Shown: positions 42,644-52,374, numbered from the stretch's first letter. The stretch is DNA of 64,000 bases from Symbiodinium natans (GCA_905221605.1 CAJNDS010001713.1:696401-760400); one strand, 5' to 3'. Notes: generated from the letters alone by a model not told the origin. Numbers and translations: made by a program.

Positions 42644-43572
42644 GAGGTGAAGACGGTGGTCCACCTGTATTACGCCGACGCTGTGGGCCTGAACGGTTGG
42701 GATTAAAGAGTCTTCCTTGGCCACATCAAGAATTAGCTCAAAAGGATGGTGTTTTACTTCTGAAGATGCTTTTCCTATATGACGTGGCGGTGCATTCAAG
42801 GTGTGGAACTGCTGAAGTCATCAATGGGAGTTCTGTCTTCTTTGGTATGGAAAGCCCTGGGGACCCTGAACTCATAGGGAAGGATTTCTCTCAGAACGGC
42901 AAAACGGTCTTGAGTGCTGAGGATCTGGTGGATGGTTCTCAGGAAGGGCTCTCAAGTCCTACCTTCTGGAGTTGGCCAGAGGTGAAAAGCTTTTGTGAGC
43001 GTTATGGAATGTACGCTGCACATTTTGATCAGGGAGCATTGGGACATGCTCTGGTGAAACCTACGACTTTCCTGGTGTCTGATATGGAACTGTGGGAATC
43101 GTTGGAACAGGTTCGCGTGGTTGTTCCGTGGTCGGCAACATTCGCTTCTACCCTGGAAGAACGTATTGGACAGTCCTCCATATGGGCGCGATGGGCGTTT
43201 GGATTGGTTAAAAGAATACGTCACAGGTTGGCACAATGGTTGCATGAGAGCGATGCTGAACGGGAAGCTATGGTGTTAAAAAAGGAAGAACGAGAAGGGA
43301 CGTTACGGAGGCTGACAACGGAGGAGCGAGCTTTCCGTGACCATTGCCTAAGGGGGCATATTCCTTTCAGACGTGATTGTCAAATTTGTGTCTGCCGCTG
43401 GAAAAGAGCGTCGCCATTTGAGGCGGAAACATGGGGATGCTTACACTTTATCACTGGACTTAGCAGGTCCATACAAGTGTTCAAAGGATGCTCACCAGCA
43501 GAAGCCACGACACGCTGTTATTGGTGTGTATCAATTTCCAATGTTGGATCCCAATGTGGGTCGCCCTCTTGA
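42481..43572 (+). CDS. Cytosine-methyltransferase-like domain and integrase zinc motif
   Basis: Useful sense starts near 42530 (KGGDLHNSSVWKYLLHLAAE). AVVGGPPCRTVSRLRG places a Pro-Pro-Cys motif at 42610-42624, with Cys at 42622, as in motif IV of C5-cytosine methyltransferases. FFGMESPGDP (Glu 42850) may be motif VI, and HFDQGALGHALVKPTTFL a later one. The upstream HLFSG (42458-42472) in the previous frame resembles motif I. The end carries DHCLRGHIPFRRDCQIC, the integrase HHCC zinc motif, before the sense moves to the +1 frame near 43395. From memory, methyltransferases were reported in copia elements of Symbiodinium. Confidence 0.7.
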   Translation: MAFSQSGCGGTGAGFEKGGDLHNSSVWKYLLHLAAEGKVVAVVGGPPCRTVSRLRGEDGGPPVLRRRCGPERLGLKSLPWPHQELAQKDGVLLLKMLFLYDVAVHSRCGTAEVINGSSVFFGMESPGDPELIGKDFSQNGKTVLSAEDLVDGSQEGLSSPTFWSWPEVKSFCERYGMYAAHFDQGALGHALVKPTTFLVSDMELWESLEQVRVVVPWSATFASTLEERIGQSSIWARWAFGLVKRIRHRLAQWLHESDAEREAMVLKKEEREGTLRRLTTEERAFRDHCLRGHIPFRRDCQICVCRWKRASPFEAETWGCLHFITGLSRSIQVFKGCSPAEATTRCYWCVSISNVGSQCGSPS

Positions 43573-46111
43573 AAAGGAGGAAGATGCGGATGAGGTGGAA
43601 GATCAGGTGGTAGATGAAGGTGCTGGTGTTGGAGAATGGTTAGGCGATGCCGTCGCGAACTTCGAGGAGGAAGACTCTGCACCGGTGGAACCTGCGCCAG
43701 TTCTGGAGGCAGAGGTGTTGAAAATCCAAGCTTCTGAAAAATCCTGGAAGGAACTGAGGGACCATTTGACCCAACCTGTCCGTATGATCAACTTCGTTAT
43801 GGTGGAGCCGATTGTGGATAAACAGCAAACAACTGTTTTGTCGGCGGTTCAAAGAATGATGGTGCGCTTGCAGAGACATGGGTATCCGGTGTTGAGAATC
43901 CACTCAGATCGAGCGGGGGAGTTTGTCAATGCACGCTTCCGGTCCTTTTGTGAAACTCGTCTGATATACAGGACCACTGGTGATCCAGGAGTCCCGCAAA
44001 CAAATGGGCGCGCTGAAGCATGTGTGGGTTTATTCAAACGTGGTGTGAGGTCGCTCTTAAAGGAGGCGCGACTCGGGCCGGCGTACTGGGCACTGGCTGC
44101 TCACCATTGGTCAATGTTACGGTGGCAGAAAGCTGAAAGGGAGTTGGGTTTGAAACCGAAAGCATTGCTTCCCTTTGGTGCTCAGATTCAAGTCAAACGT
44201 CGTCCGTGGGAGTTGCTGGGTCCGGATGGAACAAAGAAAGGTCGGCAATGGGTCGATCGTACGCAGCCCGCGCTTCTTTTGGGTCCATGCGATGACCTAC
44301 CTGGTGGTTATTGGGTGGAAGCTCAAGGGACTGCCAAAGATCCGGATGAACTGGTGTTATTTCCCTGCACTACGATTTTTTCCAATATAAAGGAACCACC
44401 TGCATTGGAGCTGGAAGGGGAGGTAGAAGAACAGGAGCCTTCTCATCCGGAGCATCGTCTCAAGGGGAAAAAACCAGCGCTTCGGTTCGCTGATGAGGAA
44501 GGTCCTCCTTTACCTCCACCTCGCGATCCTCCGGCTCACCGTCGGTTAAAAGAAAAAAGCCCGGCCTCTTCACTGCGTGGTCATGTGGGCTCTTTGCGCT
44601 TGCTTCGCAAGCGGGGGAAGAGTCCGCCCTTAGAAATTTTCGAGGATGACATGCAGGGTTTGGGGGAGCTGGAAGAAAATGCAGATGTTGAGGACAATGT
44701 TCCTGGTGATGAGTATTGGCCGACATGCTGTTCTCCTCATGAAGATGCTTATTTGGTCTGCAAAAGTGAGACTGCCGAGGATGGAACACAGTTGGAAAAA
44801 GAAGAACAAAAAGCCAAGTCAATGTATGAGAGGTCTGTGTATGATTACGTGGACTGTGAGGAGCTTTTGGAAGGGATTGTATACCCAAAGAGGGTGAATC
44901 GGAGAGGTGGTATCAACAATTGGTGCACAAGTACGCGAGCTCTGGTGTTGGGCCACTATACTCATGGCGGAGTGTGTGGTATTACAAAGGAGACCCATCG
45001 AAGGCCATGGCTATGTCGTTATTTGACATCATTTGTGAAGCACCACAATCCTGAAGCCAAATTTTCTGCTCTTCAGATCTCGTGCAATGCTCCGGTATCA
45101 TTGCATAGGGATAGTCACAATGAAAAGCATTGCTGCAATTATGTGTGTGGCTTTGGTGACTATAAAGAGGGTCAGCTGTGGGTTGAGGATGAAAAGGTTT
45201 TGGAGGAAGGAGCTGAAGTGGTGGAGCAATCCTATGGGAAGAAAGTCTTACCTGGAAAATTGGTGGATATCCACTGGAACTTCATGTCGTTCTTTCCGAG
45301 AAAACTGCATGGTCCTATGCCTTGGAAAGGGAACAGAGTATCCTTGACAGGGTACACACCTGTTTTTATGGAGCGATTGAGCTACAAGGATAGGTGCTAT
45401 CTACTCCAATGCAAGTTTCCTCTTCCGGAACCACACGCTGAAGAAGGTGAAAGAAGGAAATGGTTAAAAATGACGCTGAGAGAAACCTCGCTGGACGACC
45501 TTGCAGAGGAAGTCGACTACGCTGTGTTTGAAGCGCATCAATGGGCTCTAGAGGAGCATTTGAGTATTCGACGCCTAATTGCTGAACAGGAATGCTGCAT
45601 TTTGGACGAGTTCCATGGATCGGCCAATGAGTCGAATGATGAAAAAGGATTGGAGACCAGAGAATGGCTGGTTAAAGCAAAAAGGGCTGAGGAAAAGCTC
45701 TCGAAGTTTTTGGTCAAAGCAGCTCAAGTTCAGCAAGTGGTACAAGAGAATACTGCGCTGGAGGCAGCGGAGGAGGTCGAGTTCCTGCAAACAAAAACAA
45801 TCCCTACACAAGAAGCCATGCAAGAGCTGGAAAAATGGAGGGATTCATTGTCGGACGAGGTGAAGTCTTTGGTTAAAGAGTTGGAGGTGGTGGAACCAAC
45901 AACTCAAGAAAAGCTGGACAAATTGGCGGAAGAGCCTAATGCACCGGTGATTGAGTACGTTCCCAGTCTGGTGGTGTTTACCCGAAGCAAGGGACAGGGA
46001 GGAGGCGTGCCCGTATCTGTGCATGTGGGAACTTTATTTCGTCAACGGCAGCTACAGAATACGAAGGGCCAAGGTCCCTCAGTCGTCACTCGCTGTACGC
46101 TCCAGGTTTAG
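43373..46111 (+). CDS. Integrase core, 2OG-Fe(II) dioxygenase-like domain and coiled coil
   Basis: The integrase core has Asp 43457 (LSLDLAGP), Asp 43907 (IHSDRAGEF) and Glu 44015 (QTNGRAEACVG). The last two are 36 residues apart, i.e. the D-35-E spacing. After a Pro-rich linker comes a dioxygenase-like domain: SLHRDSHNE with His 45104 and Asp 45110, GFGDYKEGQLWVE, distal His 45308 and Arg 45335 (KLHGPMPWKGNR). A coiled coil of about 130 residues follows. From about 45985 the -1 frame carries the sense (GTGRRRARICACGNF) into RT. This frame's own end at 46111 is out of register. Confidence 0.8.
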   Translation: MIVKFVSAAGKERRHLRRKHGDAYTLSLDLAGPYKCSKDAHQQKPRHAVIGVYQFPMLDPNVGRPLEKEEDADEVEDQVVDEGAGVGEWLGDAVANFEEEDSAPVEPAPVLEAEVLKIQASEKSWKELRDHLTQPVRMINFVMVEPIVDKQQTTVLSAVQRMMVRLQRHGYPVLRIHSDRAGEFVNARFRSFCETRLIYRTTGDPGVPQTNGRAEACVGLFKRGVRSLLKEARLGPAYWALAAHHWSMLRWQKAERELGLKPKALLPFGAQIQVKRRPWELLGPDGTKKGRQWVDRTQPALLLGPCDDLPGGYWVEAQGTAKDPDELVLFPCTTIFSNIKEPPALELEGEVEEQEPSHPEHRLKGKKPALRFADEEGPPLPPPRDPPAHRRLKEKSPASSLRGHVGSLRLLRKRGKSPPLEIFEDDMQGLGELEENADVEDNVPGDEYWPTCCSPHEDAYLVCKSETAEDGTQLEKEEQKAKSMYERSVYDYVDCEELLEGIVYPKRVNRRGGINNWCTSTRALVLGHYTHGGVCGITKETHRRPWLCRYLTSFVKHHNPEAKFSALQISCNAPVSLHRDSHNEKHCCNYVCGFGDYKEGQLWVEDEKVLEEGAEVVEQSYGKKVLPGKLVDIHWNFMSFFPRKLHGPMPWKGNRVSLTGYTPVFMERLSYKDRCYLLQCKFPLPEPHAEEGERRKWLKMTLRETSLDDLAEEVDYAVFEAHQWALEEHLSIRRLIAEQECCILDEFHGSANESNDEKGLETREWLVKAKRAEEKLSKFLVKAAQVQQVVQENTALEAAEEVEFLQTKTIPTQEAMQELEKWRDSLSDEVKSLVKELEVVEPTTQEKLDKLAEEPNAPVIEYVPSLVVFTRSKGQGGGVPVSVHVGTLFRQRQLQNTKGQGPSVVTRCTLQV

Positions 46112-46134
46112 ATTCGACTACATTTAGGTGCCAA

Positions 46135-48009
46135 GTGAGGCACGCAGCACATATGGTGTGGATCATCGCTGGCTTAGACATCTCCAAAGCTTTTCTGACG
46201 GCGCCGATGAATAGGGCGCAAAGAGAAGGGCGTTTGGTGGTGGTGCAGCCCCCAAGGGCGGCGGTGAAATTGGGTCTTTGCACAAAAGAGGAGCGGTGGA
46301 TTGTGAGGAAGGCCTTGTACGGTTTGGCCGAAAGTCCTGCAGCATGGGTGGAGTGGCGAGACCAACGTCTTCAAGGCATGTCTTGGGTGTCAAAAGATGG
46401 ACAAGCAATGAGCTTTCAGAGGTCCAACGCAGACCCAAGTCTGTTCCTTATTATGGCGCAAGAGAAGCCGGAAGGTGTAAGCAAGTTGGTGGGGACAATG
46501 GGTCTTTACGTGGATGACTTTTTGATGGCTGGGACTATGACAGTGCTCCGGGAAGCCTTGGAACAGATCAGGAAGGAGTGGAAAACTTCTGAACCCGAGT
46601 TCTGTGGTCCAGGCTGTGGTGATGGATTCCTGAAGATTTTGGGTGTCCAAATCTGGTACCGAAATGGCAGCTTCTTTCTCAACCAGGAGGACTTCGTGAG
46701 AGATTTGCTGAACCGAAGAGGGTATCAGATTGATGAAACTGGAAAAGGTAGCAACCTGCCAATGGTGAAAGAAACTCCAGGTGAAGAAGAGGAGGTGGAT
46801 ATTCCCTCCTTGCGAGCGGCTCAAGGGGCCGTAGGGGAGTTCCTCTGGGTGGCAATCAAAACTCGACCTGATTTGGCTTTCTGCACAAGCCAGTTGTCTT
46901 TGTGGACATCCCGAAGGCCGCGATTTGTGGTTAAAAAGGCTGAGGAGGTATTTCGATACCTTGCTGCAACTCCAACGTTAGGCCTGACGTTTGGTGCAAT
47001 CGCAACATGCGAAAAAGAAAGGAATGAGGTGTTGCGTTATGGGCGAGGCGTCAAGGTGGTGGAGTCTTACGCGGATGCTAGCTTTGCAGCAGGTGAAAAC
47101 GAAAAGAGCCACTCAGGAGCGGTGGTGGTTTGGGGTGATTGTCCAGTGATGTGGGCAACGCAGAGACAATCAACGGTGGCTTTGAGCACTGCTGAAGCTG
47201 AATTGCATGCGTCTATAGAGGGAGCAACGATGATTCAGTCGTGTACCCCTATAATTGCCGCTTTGGTTGGAACAGGTGAAGAATCGCTGCAAAAGGTGCT
47301 GTATACAGATTCGGTTTCGACGTGTTCAATCATTCAATATCCTGCTGGTAGCTGGAGAACAAGACACCTCAGAATTCGAGCAGCTGGTGTCAGGTCTCTG
47401 GTGGACCGTGGTTACATGGTGATAGCGCATCTTCGTGGTGAGTATATGATTGCTGATCTGTTGACAAAATTGATGAGTGGACAGGTTTATGCAAAGCAAA
47501 AGGCACTTTGGGGTCTCCAACTGTTAGTGCAAGGAACTGACTTGAAAAGGGCCTCTCTTGCAATGGCGGTCATGATGGTGGCTGCATCCCTGCAAGGGAT
47601 GGCAACAGGTGGAGAAGAAGTGTCAGCTGCTGGTTTCTTTTGCTCAGAAGAAGGGGTGTGCCAGGTCGCCAATACATCTACGGTTATGGTTCTGGCTCAA
47701 GGTATTGAAATGGTTATCAACAATTCAGACCTTGTTGCGTATTTGGTGGCAGCAATCATAATCTGGGAATTGACATGGTGCCTCTTTCGGCGGCTGTACA
47801 AATGGCTGTGGATCAAGAAAGTGGTGGTTATTCCTGCGAGTGCCACTTTGTATACAACAGTGGGTGGGAACTGTATGCACGCAAGCAGTGATTGTGATGT
47901 TCTGCGATATTCACAGCCCAGGGCTAAGACGCTTTGCAAGCATTGCCTCAAGGGTGGTTGGGTGGTGAATGCTGAGTTCCTTGGTGAGGAACGGGCCGCT
48001 GGAACGTAA
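46135..48009 (+). CDS. Reverse transcriptase, RNase H and membrane/Cys tail
   Basis: The in-frame sense begins upstream near 45990; there is no ATG at 46135 (it is GTG). RT carries LDISKAFLTAP (Asp 46177) and the catalytic YVDD at 46507-46518. RNase H has Asp 47074 (SYADASF), Glu 47200 (TAEAELHA), Asp 47308 (LYTDSVS) and the HLRIRAA/ADLLTK end. Beyond RNase H lie about 180 more residues: a membrane-like segment LVAYLVAAIIIWELTWCLF near 47731-47790, then NCMHASSDCDVLR and CKHCLKG, a possible zinc motif. It stops at TAA 48007-48009. Confidence 0.88.
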   Translation: MRHAAHMVWIIAGLDISKAFLTAPMNRAQREGRLVVVQPPRAAVKLGLCTKEERWIVRKALYGLAESPAAWVEWRDQRLQGMSWVSKDGQAMSFQRSNADPSLFLIMAQEKPEGVSKLVGTMGLYVDDFLMAGTMTVLREALEQIRKEWKTSEPEFCGPGCGDGFLKILGVQIWYRNGSFFLNQEDFVRDLLNRRGYQIDETGKGSNLPMVKETPGEEEEVDIPSLRAAQGAVGEFLWVAIKTRPDLAFCTSQLSLWTSRRPRFVVKKAEEVFRYLAATPTLGLTFGAIATCEKERNEVLRYGRGVKVVESYADASFAAGENEKSHSGAVVVWGDCPVMWATQRQSTVALSTAEAELHASIEGATMIQSCTPIIAALVGTGEESLQKVLYTDSVSTCSIIQYPAGSWRTRHLRIRAAGVRSLVDRGYMVIAHLRGEYMIADLLTKLMSGQVYAKQKALWGLQLLVQGTDLKRASLAMAVMMVAASLQGMATGGEEVSAAGFFCSEEGVCQVANTSTVMVLAQGIEMVINNSDLVAYLVAAIIIWELTWCLFRRLYKWLWIKKVVVIPASATLYTTVGGNCMHASSDCDVLRYSQPRAKTLCKHCLKGGWVVNAEFLGEERAAGT

Positions 48010-48186
48010 ACTTTTTCAAGTTCGAGGTGAAGAAATCCTCAGTGGTAAGGGATTCGGCCAATGAGCTGAAGGGGCGTCCTGGAAGACGTAAAACCATAAT
48101 GTGCATTTCAAGCAGCTGGCTGCTGCCTAAACGGTGGTTTTTGGCCCAGGATCTGCACCTCCAACGTGTCCTAGGAAATCCTAGGA

Positions 48187-48195
48187 CAGGGGGAG
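48187..48195 (+). promoter_or_regulatory. Polypurine tract
   Basis: ACAGGGGGAG-type purine-rich sequence ends immediately before the 3' LTR, where plus-strand priming is expected. Confidence 0.6.
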
Positions 48196-48418
48196 TGCGG
48201 AGCTGCTGCTGGTATTGTAGAAAAGAGTTCGTGTTGGGAGTTGAAAGGGTTAACAAACCCGGAAAAAACATTTATGGCTCAAGACTGGGCCATGTGCCTG
48301 GTAGTAAAAGGTGAGTGCCCTGTGGTTTGGGTTTGTTGTGTGGTTGATCCAGGGAAATCAAGGGTTTCTGTTGGGGTTGACTGTTCGGTTTCTCGTCCCC
48401 CTTCGGTTTCCCCCCGTA
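48196..48418 (+). repeat. 3' LTR, 223 bp
   Basis: Identical to the 5' LTR and followed directly by TAGGG and a long TTTAGGG array. Confidence 0.95.
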
Positions 48419-48478
48419 TAGGGTTTAGGGTTTAGGGTTTAGGGTTTAGGGTTTAGGGTTTAGGGTTTAGGGTTTAGG
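48419..48478 (+). repeat. Target duplication TAGGG and continuing TTTAGGG array
   Basis: The first five bases duplicate 38542-38546. The array then continues for about eight units, showing that the element landed in a telomere-type array. Confidence 0.9.
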
Positions 48479-48479
48479 G

Positions 48480-50997
48480 GCTCTGCCCCCGAGAAATGTG
48501 CGGTGGAAGCCCTTACCAAAGAAGGGATTGTTAAATTTGCTTTTGGGTCTTCCTGAGTGTTTGTCAAGGTTTGAGAAGTGGGCGTGGCTTTGAGGACCAA
48601 ACAGATGATGTAATGTGGTTGTGGGCAAGCAGGGTGAATTCGTGCCGAGTTCGGCGTCCATGCTCAGGATAATATTACATTACGTTTTACTAATTTTATA
48701 ATCGTATTACTTTATTTTTTACTCTTTTATATAATAGTATTACTTTACTGTTTACTAATGTTATCATAGTATTCTTGTTGAGATGGGTTTGCATCCTCTC
48801 CGCCTGAAGGTCACAAACGAGATGCACTTCCCAGGAGATTGCAAGATCAGCACAACAGGCGCGCGGGAATCCGACATCTGCAGGCCTCCAATAAGTTCCG
48901 GCTGGGTTTAGGGTTTAGGGTTTAGGGTTTAATTAGGGTTTAGGGTTTAGGGTTTAGGGTGAAATTTCTGCTTGTTTGGAGGGGATGTCCTTGTCAGAAG
49001 GTTGCGTCTTTTTCACTTTGAAGGCGTGTCAAGATGGCGCCCCAAGAGTTGCCACACAACCCTCAGGCTCTAGATCCCTTACGTGCCCTTCTCTAGGTAG
49101 TACTCTACATGAGATTCCCTTGATCGAGTCAAGAGGCTTCACGGCGTCGATACCCTCGATGTACAACCAACCGCGGCAAGGAACAAAGTGGCACAAAACT
49201 GTCGATGGCGCAGCTGGGGGTCCGATGTGTTACCATCACTCCACACATGGTGCTGCCCTCATTGGTAGGCTACTATGCTAGCAATGATCAGGGCACAACG
49301 CATTTGCCAGTAGCGTTACTTCTGAACTTCGATAGAACGTTATCTACGCAGTTCAGACTGATCCCTGCCAGAGACCCCGTTTCCCCTCAGGCGATCAAAT
49401 GGGTCATGCAACTCCCTTTTCCTTCATTTAGAAAACTACCCGCGTACCTTCTGTCTCGCGTTTGGAATGTTTCGGTATATGCGAGAAATCGGAGAGCTCT
49501 CTGTTCAGAAGCTGTTTCCCCTCCCCATCTGGGAACCCCTTGTGTGAGCTTTGCTCGATGTGGCTTGACATATTCAGGCGAGTCATCCCTAAACCCTAAA
49601 CCCTAAACCCTAAACCGTGGCTTTTATAAGTCCTACGCAGACTTCAAAAGTCGCGGGCTCTTGCGCAAGGCGCCGCCGAGGTGCGGCTGAGTGCTCCCAT
49701 CCGGTTTGAGGGTGAGGCACAGGGGAATGCGGGGTTTAGGGTTTAGGGTTTAGGGTTTAGGGTTTAGGGTTTAGGGTTTAGGGTTTAGGGTTTAGGGTTT
49801 AGGGTTTAGGGGGGGGAATTTGTTGGGTTTTCTAAAAGGCCAGAGTTGGTGGCCGGGCTGTCAGGTTGATTGTCTTGCAAGGACGATTTGGAAGCCTGGG
49901 GAGCGAAGACATGTGTCACCTGCCTGGTTCCTAGTAGGGAATGAGGGAATGAGGTACCCCATATAATCCCTGAAAGGGTATTATATAGGGTACCTCATTC
50001 CCTCATTCCCTACTAAGAACAAAAGGAGCACAGCGTAACATCGTGTAACACTTGACTTAATGGTTCTCAGTAGGGACTGAGGGACTTTGGTACCTTGTAT
50101 CCCCCTGTATGTACTCGTCAAGAAATTCTAGAGGGTCTCCAGTTCCCTCATTCTCAGAACCGGAAAGAACAGTGGCATGGCCTGTTGAGACTGAGACATG
50201 CAGGGAATGGGCCCTGAGCATGCAAAAGCAATCCAGCCCGAAACACGAATAGAAAACAAGGTCCAAGCCCCTCAAAAATTGTTCTAAATCCTAAACCCTA
50301 AACCCTAAACCCTAAACCCTGAAACCGTAACATTGTTTTAGACGTGAAGCATCATTTGATCTTTAAACCGAGGTTCAACTTCTCGGCACAGTGGCCTTTA
50401 AGGCGGCCCAGATGATTGAACTACCAGGGATCCAGTGAGGAGTACATTATGCATAAGCGCAGTCTTCTTTGGGACTGGGACTGCAGGATTCTATGGACGG
50501 TAGATCTGCGGATTTCAGGTTGCGTCACGGGGTCAAAACACTCTGCTGCTTAGCTCTCACACATGTAGGTCACGGACATCGGGGGAGGGGGGGGAAGCCG
50601 GGAGGGAGGGGTGGCTGGGTATTCTGTCCGTAGGGGATTACAAGGATCATTATGGCAACCTGCTTCTTCTGCTTCGGTGGAACATGATGTTGCCTTGCCT
50701 TGCTTCACCACGTCATGAGCCAAAGCTGATGAGGCCCACACGCCCTTGCCCGGGCCTTGTGTCACGATGGGAAGCTGCGCAGTGCACCGAAGCTCGAGCA
50801 CCAGCTTCTCCGGCTGTGAGTCTCGGCGCTGGGTTTGCAACCCTAAACTCTAAACCCTAATTAAACCCTAAACCCTAAACCCTAAACCCTAAACCCTAAA
50901 CCCTAAACCCTAAACCCTAAACCCTAAGCCTAAACCCTAAACCCTAAACCCTAAACCCAAGAAGGGTGCGGTAGGAAGTTGGCAGCTCAGGAGAACA
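48480..50997. other. Repeats and arrays, no confident gene
   Basis: Arrays lie at 48905-48960, 49588-49613, 49734-49810, 50290-50320 and 50843-50960. A possible exon at 49622-49685 (FYKSYADFKSRGLLRKAPPR) sits between CCCTAAA and TTTAGGG arrays but lacks an AG|G acceptor. The 133-residue frame at 49205-49606 has no recognisable feature. Confidence 0.5.
49926..50019. mobile_element. Near-perfect hairpin element, family 5
   Basis: Arms of about 40 bp, GTTCCTAGTAGGGAATGAGG on the left against CCTCATTCCCTACTAAGAAC on the right, separated by TGAAA. A related element lies at 25347-25500, and a fragment follows at about 50062. Confidence 0.85.
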
Positions 50998-51117
50998 ATG
51001 ACGAAGTCGCTTCCACGCGGCAGTCTGACGATCAGGCAGGTGCTGTCCTGTGGTCTCGCAGTGGCGATTGTAGGAGGGGCTATTGAACAGTTCCTAAACA
51101 GGTTTCCGGAGGCTCTT
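50998..51117 (+). CDS. Candidate first exon with signal anchor, beta-helix gene
   Basis: ATG at 50998 follows CTCAG|GAGAACA, which could serve as a trans-splice acceptor. It encodes MTKSLPRGSLTIRQVL and then SCGLAVAIVGGAIEQFL, a signal-peptide-like helix. It lies about 165 nt upstream of the first beta-helix-type exon. The 3' border and the link to the next exon are inferred. Confidence 0.4.
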
Positions 51118-51164
51118 TTGTGTGCTGAAGTCTCAAGAAGCAGCCCCCCCCCCCCCAAGCCCAC

Positions 51165-51257
51165 CCTAAACCCTAAACCCTAAACCCTAAACCCTAAACC
51201 CTAAACCCTAAACCCTAAACCCTAAACCCTAAACCCTAAACCCTAAACCCTAAACCC
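51165..51257 (-). repeat. CCCTAAA array, about 13 units
   Basis: A clean array ending 24 nt before the first beta-helix exon. Confidence 0.95.
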
Positions 51258-51280
51258 CAAGCCCTGCAAGTTGGCAACAG

Positions 51281-51390
51281 GCGAGCGCCCTCAACATCTT
51301 GCGGGACCTTCGCCTGATGGGCGGCTCTCTGACCTTCACGGCCTGCAGGACAGTCAATCACGGAGGAGCCCTGTATGTCGGAGGCACCTC
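51281..51390 (+). CDS. Beta-helix-type exon with GGALYV motif
   Basis: After GGCAACAG the frame reads ASALNILRDLRLMGGSLTFT, then ACRTVNHGGALYVGG. LTFTAC and GGALYV match the F-x-x-N/C and GGA(I/L/V) motifs of Pmp-type repeats. The 3' border is not clear: the frame meets TGA at 51430. Confidence 0.5.
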
Positions 51391-51701
51391 TTTGCAGCCG
51401 CAACTGCAGATCTTTCCCGAATTCAGTTGAGCAGATGTCGTCGAGTGGCGAAAGAGAGTGCCAGGCAACTTCACACAGCAGGATGGTGATCTTCGGGCGC
51501 TCAATGTCGACGCAAGATGGTCCGGAGGCTTGGCAAAGCTCGCCCTTGACCTGTGGGTGCAGAGCTCTTTGGGGCCGAGGGGGTCCTCGTCTTGAAGGCT
51601 TTGAGGTGTCCCTATAAACTTTAGGTCACAAACGAAAGAAAAAACAGAGTCCGATTTTTACAGCCGCGTGGGGCACCCTCCTCATCCCTTCTCCTGCGCA
51701 G

Positions 51702-51782
51702 GCGCCCTCTTTGTCGCAGGGTCGCTCAAGATGTCGGGCGGGAGCGTCGTGGTGCAGAATGCGACGGCCAGCACATGCGGAG
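51702..51782 (+). CDS. Beta-helix exon 2, type A
   Basis: 81 nt, ALFVAGSLKMSGGSVVVQNA then TASTCGG. Acceptor GCGCAG|G, GA donor. Phase 1 at both ends. Confidence 0.65.
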
Positions 51783-52224
51783 GAGCGCTGGAGCCCGGGC
51801 TGCCCGGGAGTGGGAAAAGAATAACGTTTAGGGTTTATAGGGTTTAGGGTTTAAGGTTTAGATGTGCTGAACGTATTATGATAGTTGAATAGCCGTATTA
51901 GGGGTTGACTCCCCAGGCATGACACTGCGATTTCGCATGAACGAACCCATGGCAGCACACACTCAAGAGGACACCTTTTCTCTACAGCACAAGAAAGAAC
52001 ATGTAACGTTTGTCGAACTTGGCATTGCGACTCTGCTACTTCCTACTGTGACTGCATGTTGCCTCTTACTCTCATGGGCCTTGGGCCTGATAGCTACAAG
52101 GGGAAAACATGGTCGTATACGCTCTGCTGATTTGAGACGAATCGCGACGGTGGCACCCCTGAGATCTGTGGAGACATGGAAGCTCATAGCATCCGGCATC
52201 CGGCACTTAAAAGCCTCCTCGCAG

Positions 52225-52302
52225 GCGCCCTTAATATCATCGGGATGTTCTCCATGTCCGGCGGAAACGTCACCGTGCAGAACGCGGCGGCGGCTCTGGG
52301 AG
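52225..52302 (+). CDS. Beta-helix exon 3, type A
   Basis: 78 nt, [20 protein letters not shown] then AAALGG. Acceptor TCGCAG|G, canonical GTGTGAGT donor. A 200-bp TA/TACA microsatellite begins right after the donor. Confidence 0.7.
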
Positions 52303-52310
52303 GTGTGAGT

Positions 52311-52340
52311 CTATATATAATATATATGTATATACATACA

Positions 52341-52374
<34 letters not shown>

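Larger units (their letters stand above)
38547..48418 (+). mobile_element. Complete Ty1/copia-like LTR retrotransposon with added enzyme-like domains
   Basis: A 9,872-bp element with two identical 223-bp LTRs, a 5-bp target duplication, primer site, polypurine tract and a coding region spanning six overlapping or adjoining frames. The domain order is gag, CCCH plus CCHC zinc motifs, two protease-like copies, methyltransferase-like, integrase (before RT, which defines the copia order), dioxygenase-like, coiled coil, reverse transcriptase, RNase H, membrane/Cys tail. The LTR identity implies recent insertion, yet five single-base frame changes break the coding region. No telomeric array lies inside it, unlike the rest of the window. 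Confidence 0.92.

Noticed and set aside
47693-47702. Second spliced-leader-like match TGGCTCAAG
   Set aside because: Nine bases within a coding region of the retrotransposon; expected by chance and without the preceding CATTT.
51165-51257. CRISPR-like array
   Set aside because: Repeats are contiguous heptamers without spacers; the sequence is eukaryotic in all other respects.
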